Below, piece by piece: positions 1-5,679 of a DNA stretch of 6,288 nt; within the stretch, counting starts at the first letter, position 1; each line of letters opens with the position of its first letter. A model generated the notes under the pieces. It had not been told where the DNA came from. It worked only from the letters and a program-made list of their open reading frames with translations, and made no database searches. This DNA is from Clostridia bacterium DTU080 (GTDB lineage: Bacteria > Bacillota > Limnochordia > DTU080): assembly GCA_001513395.1 (NCBI GenBank), contig LFTP01000271.1, forward strand, positions 1 through 6,288. The letters run 5' to 3'. The translations under genes were made by a program, and so were the position numbers.

Positions 1-1552
1 CCTCGATGGCCTCATCTTGTGCTACGACGCGTCTGTGAAGGACCTCTTCGAGATTCAGCAGGCGTCGGCTTTCGTCCTCCGCCAGTTTGGCCACCGGTAC
101 ACCCGTCCAACTGCTGACAACTTCGGCGATTTCGTCTTCGGTCACGTTGCCTTCACGATGGGTCCGGCTCGATTTCCACTCGTCGCGCTTGCGTTCCAGC
201 TCCTCCATCAACGCCTTTTCTTTATCACGCAGTGCAGCGGCCTTCTCAAACTCCTCGTTCTGTGTCGCGGCTTCTTTTTCCCGGCGCACATCTTCGATCT
301 TTTGCTCTAAGTCTTTCAGTTCCGACGGCGGAACGAGTCCGGACAGACGTACTCGGGAAGCGGCCTCGTCCATAAGGTCGATGGCCTTGTCAGGCAAGAA
401 GCGGTCCGAAACAAAGCGATCGGAAAGGCGAGCCGCGGCCACCAAAGCTTCGTCCGTTATTTTCACTCGATGGTGCGCTTCGTAGCGATCACGCAATACC
501 TCGAGGATGCGGATCGTCTCTTCGACCGTGGGCTCATCAACCTGAATCGGCTGGAAACGTCGCTCCAGCGCGGCATCTTTTTCCACATGCTTGCGATACT
601 CATCAATGGTGGTCGCCCCAATGGCCTGCAACTCGCCGCGAGACAATGCCGGCTTGAGGATATTGGATGCATCGATGGCACCCTCAGCCGCTCCGGCGCC
701 GATAATCGTATGCATTTCATCGATGAACAAAATGACGTCGCCTGAGCTTCGTATTTCGTCCATAACTTTCTTGAGGCGCTCCTCGAACTCACCGCGGAAT
801 TTCGAACCGGCCACCAAGGCACCCAGATCAAGGCTGACGACACGTTTGTCGTTCAAGGTCTCCGGGACATTGCCCTGCACGATCATCTGAGCCAAACCCT
901 CTACGATAGCGGTCTTGCCGACACCGGGGTCACCGATCAAAACAGGGTTATTCTTCGTGCGGCGAGAAAGGACCTGAATGACCCGTTGGATCTCATTCTC
1001 GCGCCCAACTACCGGATCCAGTTTCCCCTCGCGGGCCAACTCGGTCAGATCGCGTCCGAATTGATCCAGGGTAGGTGTCTTGCGAGCTCGCGTCTCACGT
1101 TTTGCAGAACCGGGAGTCGTGCCACCCAACAGATCGACCACCTGACGGCGTACTCTTTCCAGATCGGCGCCGAGGTTTTGCAGCACTTGTCCGGCGACGC
1201 CTTCGCCTTCGCGAATGAGCCCCAGAAGGATGTGTTCGGTGCCGATGTAGGTGTGGTTCAGCTGCCGAGCCTCTTCAAAAGCCAACTCCAATACCCGCTT
1301 GGCGCGCGGCGTAAAGCCGATCTGTCCCTGCGGCGTGCCGTCACCGCGTCCGATGACTTTCTCCACTTCGGCTCGGACCTTTTCCAGTCCGATTCCCATA
1401 CTCTGAAGAGCGCGGGCGGCAACACCTTCACCTTCCGCCACCAGACCAAGTAGGATATGCTCAGTACCTACAACATTGTGACCCAGTCTTCTAGCCTCTT
1501 CTTGCGACAGAACGACGACTTTTTGAGCGCGTTCTGTGAATCTGCTAAACAT
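1..1552 (-). CDS. clpC: ClpC, AAA+ unfoldase of the ClpCP protease (5' part; runs off the left edge)
   Basis: ClpC is the cytoplasmic Hsp100 ATPase that unfolds proteins, including arginine-phosphorylated ones, and feeds them to ClpP. The 517 codons present read without a frameshift to the window edge; full-length ClpC is about 810-820 residues, so the second ATPase domain is missing only because the window ends. Visible in order: two Clp-N repeats in the first ~145 residues, each containing GTEHILLGL; the first AAA+ domain with Walker A GDPGVGKT (207-214) and Walker B VILFIDE ending at Glu279; an arginine pair in LERRFQPI (331-332); and a coiled-coil/UVR-like middle domain near 412-460 (NEEFEKAAALRD from 432). 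The ATG at 1550-1552 gives the canonical MFSRFTERAQKVV start, and a GGAG lies about 10 nt upstream. It is the last visible gene of the ctsR operon, 44 nt after mcsB, and no separate promoter was recognised in that gap. Confidence 0.97.
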   Translation of the reverse strand, partial: MFSRFTERAQKVVVLSQEEARRLGHNVVGTEHILLGLVAEGEGVAARALQSMGIGLEKVRAEVEKVIGRGDGTPQGQIGFTPRAKRVLELAFEEARQLNHTYIGTEHILLGLIREGEGVAGQVLQNLGADLERVRRQVVDLLGGTTPGSAKRETRARKTPTLDQFGRDLTELAREGKLDPVVGRENEIQRVIQVLSRRTKNNPVLIGDPGVGKTAIVEGLAQMIVQGNVPETLNDKRVVSLDLGALVAGSKFRGEFEERLKKVMDEIRSSGDVILFIDEMHTIIGAGAAEGAIDASNILKPALSRGELQAIGATTIDEYRKHVEKDAALERRFQPIQVDEPTVEETIRILEVLRDRYEAHHRVKITDEALVAAARLSDRFVSDRFLPDKAIDLMDEAASRVRLSGLVPPSELKDLEQKIEDVRREKEAATQNEEFEKAAALRDKEKALMEELERKRDEWKSSRTHREGNVTEDEIAEVVSSWTGVPVAKLAEDESRRLLNLEEVLHRRVVAQDEAIE

Positions 1553-1596
1553 GCATCGTTCACTCCAATCCCGTGATGCTGGTAAGTTCGCTGCCG

Positions 1597-2664
1597 TCAG
1601 GCCACTAGTTTCATGCGCTCCCGTATAAAGGTCGCCCTCCAGATATCCCTTTGGGGAGCGTCTACTTCACTGCCCATCAGCTTCTGCAGATGAGCCGGGC
1701 GAATCATAACCATCAGTTCCTGCAGAATGCGAGGCTCAAGTCCCTTTACCAAACCCATGTCGATACCCATCCGTACATCGGACAACAGTTGCATAGCCTC
1801 GTGTGTAGACAGTGTACGAGCATTGGTTAACACTCCGTACGAGCGGAAAATGCGATCCTCCAGCTGTATTCGATTCCGGGAACGTATCTGCTCACGAGTA
1901 TTGCGCTCTTGTTCCAGGATCTGACGCGTGAGTTGTACCAGATGTTCAATGATCTCTTCTTCGCTCTGACCGAGTGTCACTTGGTTTGAGATCTGATACA
2001 CATTCCCTAAGACATCGGTGCCTTCGCCATAGATCCCCCGAACCGTCACACCGAATTTGGACAGGGCAGTTGCGACACGCTTCATTTGGTCTTTCATCGA
2101 TAGGGCAGGCAGATGCATCATGATCGAGGCTCGCATGCCGGTACCGACGTTGGTCGGACAGGCGGTCAAGAATCCCCACCGGACTGAGCTGGCCAGTTCC
2201 AATCGCTCGGCAAATGCATCATCTATCTTGCTGCAAAGCTTCCATGCTTCCTGTAGCTGAAGCCCCGGAAAAAGGGTCTGGTGCCGCAGATGGTCTTCCT
2301 CGTTGACCATGATGCTGACCGCTTCATCATCGCGTAGGATGACTGCCTTATGCCTGACCTCATGTGCATGCTGCGGACTGATGAGGTGCTTTTCGACCAA
2401 CAGCTGCCGTTCAAGCGGAGAGATCTCCGCCAGGCGCACAAAATCTACGTTTTGCAACACCGGTGAAACCGGTTCTTGTTTGACAACTGAATCAATAAGA
2501 TCCACAACATGGCGCTTTTGACTGTCCTGTGCAGTGGCTGGGAAAGGAACAAGAGCTAGATTGCGGGCCAGACGAATTCGGCTGGACAAGACAATATCGC
2601 TCTCAGGTCCGGTTCCCTTCATCCACTCACTCAACGTCTTGCCGATGATGTCCCGCAACGACAC
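1597..2664 (-). CDS. mcsB: McsB, protein-arginine kinase
   Basis: McsB phosphorylates arginine side chains on proteins, marking them for ClpCP, and takes part in inactivating CtsR. The 355 residues are close to the ~363 of B. subtilis McsB. It shows the ATP:guanido phosphotransferase fold: SSRIRLARN (27-35), NEEDH (121-125, acidic catalytic region), CPTNVGTGMRAS (169-180, containing the active-site Cys169) and RGIYGEGT (209-216). Near the C-terminus RDIWRA (339-344) matches the RDxxRA phospho-arginine-binding motif that separates McsB from creatine and arginine kinases. All key motifs are intact, so it should be active. The start is GTG at 2662-2664, giving MSLRDIIG like other McsB N-termini. 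A strong GGGGAGGG (2673-2680) starts inside the mcsA stop codon and ends 8 nt before the GTG. mcsA is 15 nt upstream and clpC 44 nt downstream in the same operon. Confidence 0.97.
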   Translation of the reverse strand: MSLRDIIGKTLSEWMKGTGPESDIVLSSRIRLARNLALVPFPATAQDSQKRHVVDLIDSVVKQEPVSPVLQNVDFVRLAEISPLERQLLVEKHLISPQHAHEVRHKAVILRDDEAVSIMVNEEDHLRHQTLFPGLQLQEAWKLCSKIDDAFAERLELASSVRWGFLTACPTNVGTGMRASIMMHLPALSMKDQMKRVATALSKFGVTVRGIYGEGTDVLGNVYQISNQVTLGQSEEEIIEHLVQLTRQILEQERNTREQIRSRNRIQLEDRIFRSYGVLTNARTLSTHEAMQLLSDVRMGIDMGLVKGLEPRILQELMVMIRPAHLQKLMGSEVDAPQRDIWRATFIRERMKLVA

Positions 2665-2679
2665 AGCCTCTTCCCTCCC

Positions 2680-3192
2680 CTAAGACTGCTTGAGCTGTTC
2701 TTCCAAAGCTTTGATGCGATCCCGCAGTACTGCTGCTCGTTCATACTCTTCTTTTTCGATCGCTTCGCGCAAGGCACGCCGTGATTGCTCCAACTCCCCG
2801 CGCAATGCGGTCACCCGACTGACTGTGGGACGTTTACCGGTATGTTGTGAAGCCCCATGAATACGCCGTATAATCGGCTCAAGCTGCGTTTCGAATTGCT
2901 TGTAGCATTCACTGCATCCTAATTGGCCCAGTCGACGAAAGTCTGAAAACGAAAGGCCGCAGTTTTCGCAACGGATACTCGCGGTGGACGAGACGGCATT
3001 CGGGAATGCAAACTTGGGCTCAAACAGGCCGGCCAGGATGTTGTTCAAAGTGAGACCGCCCTCAGAGAAAATGCTGAGATCGTTTTGTTGACGTGCGCAA
3101 TCTTGACATAGATACGACTCCGTTTTCTTGCCGTTTATGATGCGAGTGACCATGACAGTTGCCGGTTGCTTCCGACACTCATCGCACATCAT
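2680..3192 (-). CDS. mcsA: McsA, zinc-finger activator of McsB (UVR domain protein)
   Basis: McsA binds McsB and stimulates its arginine-kinase activity; it also helps control CtsR and ClpC. The 170-residue product has four CxxC pairs (C3/C6, C29/C32, C75/C78, C93/C96), enough for two zinc-binding modules, and a C-terminal UVR-type helical hairpin at about 132-167 (EEYERAAVLRDRIKALEEQL). This UVR segment visibly resembles the ClpC middle domain in the same operon. The chosen start is the first of two adjacent ATG codons (3190-3192), because an ideal GGGGGAG (3199-3205) ends 6 nt upstream and the N-terminus then reads MMCDEC, as expected for the family. Longer in-frame extensions lie inside ctsR and add no domain. 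The first 14 nt overlap the end of ctsR, suggesting coupled translation. The second ATG (3187-3189) remains a possible start. Confidence 0.95.
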   Translation of the reverse strand: MMCDECRKQPATVMVTRIINGKKTESYLCQDCARQQNDLSIFSEGGLTLNNILAGLFEPKFAFPNAVSSTASIRCENCGLSFSDFRRLGQLGCSECYKQFETQLEPIIRRIHGASQHTGKRPTVSRVTALRGELEQSRRALREAIEKEEYERAAVLRDRIKALEEQLKQS

Positions 3193-3676
3193 CGTCTTCT
3201 CCCCCGTTCTCGTTCGATTCATTGCCCAGCAATAGAAGTAGCATTCCCTTGAGCACCACGGCGCGCAGGACATCTCTCCATGGCAAAGGCAGACCGTCAA
3301 CTTCCGCCTGCAAGAATCGTGAGATCTTACGCCCCTGCTCGAGCGGTAGCTTATGATGCTCAACCATCAGAGTGAGCAATCTGTCTGCCTCCGCCTTGCT
3401 GATCTGCTCGCCGATGCATTCACATATAGTGTTGTACAAACCCTCCTCGGGCTTTATCACGACCCGGCGAATACGGATGTAGCCGCCGCCTCCGCGCTTG
3501 CTTTCCACTAGGTAACCGTGTTCAGCCCGGAATCGTGTCTCCAGCACGTAGTTGATCTGTGAAGGGGCACACGAAAAAGAGTCTGCCAGATCGCCGCGCC
3601 TGATCTCCACGACTCCCGACTGTGAGTGGATAAGCCTCTTAAGATACGCTTCTATGAGATCCGCTAAGGTAGCCAT
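3179..3676 (-). CDS. ctsR: CtsR, class III heat-shock repressor
   Basis: CtsR is a dimeric winged-helix repressor of clp genes and of its own operon; heat and McsB/ClpC activity relieve repression. The 165 residues include an N-terminal helix-turn-helix (about 26-49, with APSQINYVLETRF as recognition helix) and a wing carrying the nearly invariant SKRGGGGYIRI (59-69). In this wing Arg61 corresponds to the DNA-contacting arginine that McsB can phosphorylate, and the glycine tract (62-65) is the known thermosensor. The C-terminal domain keeps the RDVLRAVVLKGML segment (134-146). The tail beyond it (NESNENGGEDDDVR) is acidic and about ten residues longer than in B. subtilis; its codons double as the mcsA ribosome-binding site and start. 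The ATG at 3674-3676 is first in the operon. Its nearest SD-like AGAAGG (3688-3693) is 11 nt away and sits inside the CtsR operator. Confidence 0.96.
   Translation of the reverse strand: MATLADLIEAYLKRLIHSQSGVVEIRRGDLADSFSCAPSQINYVLETRFRAEHGYLVESKRGGGGYIRIRRVVIKPEEGLYNTICECIGEQISKAEADRLLTLMVEHHKLPLEQGRKISRFLQAEVDGLPLPWRDVLRAVVLKGMLLLLLGNESNENGGEDDDVR
3199..3205 (-). promoter_or_regulatory. Ribosome-binding site of mcsA inside ctsR
   Basis: GGGGGAG lies within the last codons of ctsR, 6 nt before the first of the two mcsA ATGs. Its spacing decides the mcsA start at 3192 in preference to longer in-frame options, and its position suggests that mcsA translation is coupled to ctsR. Confidence 0.8.
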
Positions 3677-3682
3677 CGAATC

Positions 3683-3699
3683 ACTGACCTTCTCTGACC
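3683..3699 (-). promoter_or_regulatory. CtsR operator (heptad direct repeat)
   Basis: On the minus strand the site reads GGTCAGA-GAA-GGTCAGT. It matches the published CtsR box (GGTCAAA-NAN-GGTCAAA) at 12 of the 15 specified bases, including both GGTCA cores, the 3-nt spacing and the central A. It lies 7-23 nt upstream of the ctsR start codon and just downstream of the -10 element, so bound CtsR would cover the transcription start region and block the operon. The left half-site also supplies the only SD-like sequence for ctsR. Autoregulation is established for the family; binding here is inferred. Confidence 0.88.
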
Positions 3700-3711
3700 T
3701 TTGGCAACGAC

Positions 3712-3742
3712 ATTATACCACTTGTTTGCGCGCCTGGTGCAA
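3712..3742 (-). promoter_or_regulatory. Probable SigA promoter of the ctsR operon (extended -10)
   Basis: A perfect TATAAT (3717 down to 3712) is preceded by TGG, forming an extended -10 (TGnTATAAT). The best -35-like hexamer, TTGCAC (3742 down to 3737), matches only three consensus positions and sits at a long 19-bp spacing, so recognition probably depends on the extended -10. Transcription should begin around 3705, placing the CtsR operator at roughly +6 to +22. Confidence 0.8.
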
Positions 3743-3937
3743 GAGTGTCATATTACGGGCTAGGCGCATTATCCGGCATGATAGGGCGTGGCGACCGATA
3801 ATTGCCACATTTTCTTTCCCACACTTGCTGAAGCTCTCTGTTTCTTTGCTCTGTCAATAAACGGAGTTGCTCGGTTCTAGCCTGACTACGGAGCATGTAA
3901 ATCTATGTTGTCAGCACGTATCGGCAGGTGAGCCCAA
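3743..3937. other. Remainder of the divergent ctsR/spmA intergenic region
   Basis: This stretch separates the ctsR promoter from spmA and contains no convincing ORF, tRNA or repeat family. Apart from the hairpin at 3788-3808, the only firm element is AGGTGAG (3926-3932), a good ribosome-binding site 5 nt before the spmA ATG. A promoter for spmA must lie here if spmAB is not transcribed from elsewhere, but no clear SigA, SigE or SigG match was found. In B. subtilis spmAB is expressed during sporulation, so a sporulation sigma factor is the expectation, not an observation. Confidence 0.5.
3788..3817 (+). terminator. Small hairpin followed by T-rich tract; possible orphan terminator or operator
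   Basis: GTGGCGA (3788-3794) and TTGCCAC (3802-3808) can form a 7-bp stem (one G-T wobble) with the loop CCGATAA, followed by ATTTTCTTT (3809-3817). The order of stem then T-run resembles a weak Rho-independent terminator on the plus strand, yet no plus-strand gene ends here. It could limit transcription antisense to the ctsR operon, lie in a long spmA leader, be a protein-binding palindrome, or be chance. The stem is short. Confidence 0.3.
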
Positions 3938-4552
3938 ATGATGAATCACATCTGGTTTGTCATGATCGCAGTCGGGGTCATCGCCATAGTCAGTCACCAA
4001 GGCGGCGAAACAGGAGATGTAACATCCGTCATAGTTGCCTCATCCGGCGACGCCGTGCAGTTCGCCATCTCGCTCGCTAGTATTTTGGCGTTTTGGTCGG
4101 GTATCATGCAGCTGGCTCAAGAAGCCGGACTCACTCAGAGACTGGCGCGCCTTCTTGCTCCGGTATCGCATCGTCTCTTTCCGGACATACCCAAGAACCA
4201 CCCGGCTATGGGCGCGATGCTCATGTCGTTCGCCGCTAACATCCTTGGCCTGGGCAACGCGGCGACTCCTTTGGGAATCCAAGCTATGCAACAGCTACAA
4301 AGCCTCAACACTACGCCGGAACGGGCCAGCGATGCCATGTGTACGTACATCGCCGTATGTGCGTCGGGTCTGACGCTCATCCCCACCACCGTGATCGCCC
4401 TCAGGGGCGTTACCGGTTCGAAAAGCCCTACGGCTATTGTAGCCGGGACGGCCTTTGCCACCGGCTGGGCTACGATCGGAGCTCTTGTTGCCGACAGATT
4501 TTTGCGCAGACCGCCGCGTTGTGTTGACAGGATGGGTAAGCGTCGTGTCTGA
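3938..4552 (+). CDS. spmA: SpmA, spore maturation protein A (membrane, nucleoside-recognition/Gate domain)
   Basis: SpmA works with SpmB in late sporulation; loss of either in B. subtilis gives spores with poorly dehydrated cores and lower heat resistance. The molecular activity is not settled. The 204 residues are close to the ~196 of B. subtilis SpmA. Predicted membrane segments lie near 4-19, 40-60, 90-113, 134-155 and 165-186. Family landmarks are LFPDIPKNHPAMG (80-92), NILGLGNAATPLGI (101-114) and LTLIPTTVIALR (145-156). The C-terminal tail is short and basic (RMGKRRV). The start is the first of two adjacent ATGs (3938), 5 nt after AGGTGAG; the second ATG (3941) is also possible. The gene is divergent from ctsR and overlaps spmB by 8 nt, so the two are surely co-transcribed. 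Confidence 0.95.
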   Translation: MMNHIWFVMIAVGVIAIVSHQGGETGDVTSVIVASSGDAVQFAISLASILAFWSGIMQLAQEAGLTQRLARLLAPVSHRLFPDIPKNHPAMGAMLMSFAANILGLGNAATPLGIQAMQQLQSLNTTPERASDAMCTYIAVCASGLTLIPTTVIALRGVTGSKSPTAIVAGTAFATGWATIGALVADRFLRRPPRCVDRMGKRRV

Positions 4553-5096
4553 GCGCATCCTGTTGTCCATCGTAGAGGCGGCGTCACAGTTTACTATCCC
4601 CGTGATGCTGATGGTGATCTTGCTGTATGCACACGCCCGAGGCGTCAAAGTCTATGAGGTCTTCGTCGCCGGAGCCGCTCGCGGCATTCAGACGACGTTG
4701 CACATCTTGCCCTATCTAATCGCCATGTGGGTCGCCTTGGGGCTTCTCCGCGCTTCCGGAGTCTTGGATCTAGCGTTTGCGCTCTGCGAGCCCGTTTTGC
4801 GGCTGCTGGGTGTGCCTGTGCAGATCCATCCGCTGATGATCATCAGACCGCTTTCCGGCTCCGGTGCCCTGGGGCTGACGAGCGAGCTTGTCCATACTTA
4901 CGGCCCCGATTCCGATGTGGGCTACCTGGCTTGCTTGATCCAAGGAAGTACGGAGACGACATTCTACGTGATCACCGTCTATTTGGGCGCCGTCGGCGTC
5001 AAAAAGCCGCGACACGGACTTGCCGCCGCTTTAGTCGGTGATCTGACCGGATTTATAGCCGCCGTGATCGCCTGGCGCATCCTGTATCGCACATGA
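4545..5096 (+). CDS. spmB: SpmB, spore maturation protein B (membrane, nucleoside-recognition/Gate domain)
   Basis: SpmB is the partner of SpmA in spore-core dehydration and a membrane protein of the same broad Gate-domain superfamily. From the GTG at 4545 the product has 183 residues, near the ~178 of B. subtilis SpmB. Predicted membrane segments are about 13-30, 52-70, 126-150 and 160-180. Family landmarks are ILPYLIAMWVALGLLRASG (54-72), IRPLSGSGALG (100-110), YGPDSDVG (119-126) and the strongly conserved QGSTETTFYVITVY (133-146). The frame stays open further upstream inside spmA, but the N-terminus from 4545 aligns with known SpmB starts; AGGA (4529-4532) is a weak SD 12 nt away. The GTG lies within GTGTCTGA, so spmB begins before spmA stops and is probably translated by coupling. 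GTG or TTG at 4521 and 4524 are less likely starts. Confidence 0.94.
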   Translation: MSERILLSIVEAASQFTIPVMLMVILLYAHARGVKVYEVFVAGAARGIQTTLHILPYLIAMWVALGLLRASGVLDLAFALCEPVLRLLGVPVQIHPLMIIRPLSGSGALGLTSELVHTYGPDSDVGYLACLIQGSTETTFYVITVYLGAVGVKKPRHGLAAALVGDLTGFIAAVIAWRILYRT

Positions 5097-5110
5097 GTTC
5101 CAGGAAAGGA

Positions 5111-5176
5111 ATGGAAAAAGGAAGGAACGATGCAGAACCAGAAGGGAGCAAAAATGTCGGAACGTCAAGGAAGTGA
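5111..5176 (+). CDS. Possible 21-codon micro-ORF coupling spmB to the metalloprotein gene
   Basis: ATG at 5111 directly follows AGGAAAGGA (5102-5110) and opens a 21-codon frame encoding a hydrophilic, charged peptide (begins MEKGRNDAEPEG). Its TGA (5174-5176) overlaps the ATG of the next gene in a TGATG junction, the classic arrangement for termination-reinitiation. It starts 14 nt after the spmB stop. The peptide resembles nothing I recognise and may have no function beyond delivering ribosomes to the next start. A chance ORF in purine-rich DNA is a real alternative, especially since another frame also has an SD and ATG at 5130. Confidence 0.3.
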   Translation: MEKGRNDAEPEGSKNVGTSRK

Positions 5177-5673
5177 TGACAGTTACCGTTCGTCATAGTT
5201 CAATCGACTTGTGGGCTGAGTTCCCTGACAACAAATATGTACAACGCCTCCTGAAGCATTGCCGCACCATGAATATCAAACTGGCCGGAAGTCCTGTCCG
5301 CGAACAGTGGTTTTATCATCCCGAGCAGCGGACGATCTATGTATGGCCTCCGGATCTGACTTACCAATCGCTGTCATACCTCGTGGTCATTTTGGCTCAC
5401 GAGTTGGGACACGCCATGGACTTTGACTCGCATCCCGGACATGTCGCTGTGATCCGCAACCGTCACTGGTCACGAACTCCTCTTTTTATTGAGCAAGCCG
5501 CTTTTGTCAACGGCTTTTGCCTTCTCAAGCAGCTGCAGATCCCCTGTAGCCTCGATCAATATGCGGCCATGATTGAACCGCCTATGGCCGAGCGCGTCGT
5601 GAACGAGATAGAAAACAACCATCTGTGCTGTCTTTTGTCAAGTCCCCGACGCGCCTTGTCTACCCCATCATGA
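5176..5673 (+). CDS. Uncharacterised protein with HELGH zinc-metallopeptidase motif
   Basis: I do not recognise the family. The 165-residue product carries AHELGHAMDF, an HExxH zinc site with H75, E76 and H79, inside a hydrophobic helix-like segment (about 66-83). IEQAAF follows, and its Glu106, 27 residues after H79, is well placed as the third zinc ligand of a gluzincin, an arrangement reminiscent of ImmA/IrrE (M78) peptidases. The metzincin pattern HExxHxxGxxH does not fit, although H86 and H89 lie nearby. No signal peptide or membrane segment is evident, so it is probably cytoplasmic. Cysteines are scattered, with a CC pair at 151-152. The ATG at 5176 is chosen because of the TGATG junction; the adjacent in-frame GTG at 5173 is an alternative. 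AAGGA (5167-5171) gives only 4 nt spacing. It follows spmB by 79 nt on the same strand, so a role in sporulation is plausible but inferred. Confidence 0.8.
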   Translation: MTVTVRHSSIDLWAEFPDNKYVQRLLKHCRTMNIKLAGSPVREQWFYHPEQRTIYVWPPDLTYQSLSYLVVILAHELGHAMDFDSHPGHVAVIRNRHWSRTPLFIEQAAFVNGFCLLKQLQIPCSLDQYAAMIEPPMAERVVNEIENNHLCCLLSSPRRALSTPS

Positions 5674-5679
5674 TCATCC

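Noticed and set aside
986..1453. 155-codon plus-strand ORF
   Set aside because: It is antisense to the clpC frame, which gives a clear ClpC N-domain and linker there; the plus-strand translation shows no recognisable motif.
3193..3363. N-terminal extension of mcsA beyond 3192
   Set aside because: The extension lies inside ctsR coding sequence, adds no domain, and the strong GGGGGAG sits right before the ATG at 3192.
3860..3900. tRNA-like GGTTCTAGCC
   Set aside because: The flanking bases do not form T-arm or acceptor stems and no cloverleaf can be built.
3854..3902. Sporulation sigma promoter for spmA (TCAATA at 3854, CATGTAAAT at 3894)
   Set aside because: Neither element pairs with a good partner at the spacing expected for SigE or SigG, and a SigA reading gives a 23-bp spacer.
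4455..4544. N-terminal extension of spmB beyond 4545
   Set aside because: The added residues would be read from spmA in another frame and do not resemble SpmB; the GTG at 4545 gives a normal-length protein.
4135..4587. 150-codon minus-strand ORF within spmA
   Set aside because: It is a shadow of spmA, whose product matches the SpmA family along its whole length.
5250..5445. Metzincin-type metalloprotease
   Set aside because: HELGHAMDFDSHPGH lacks the Gly and the third His at the positions required by HExxHxxGxxH; a gluzincin-like site with Glu106 fits better.
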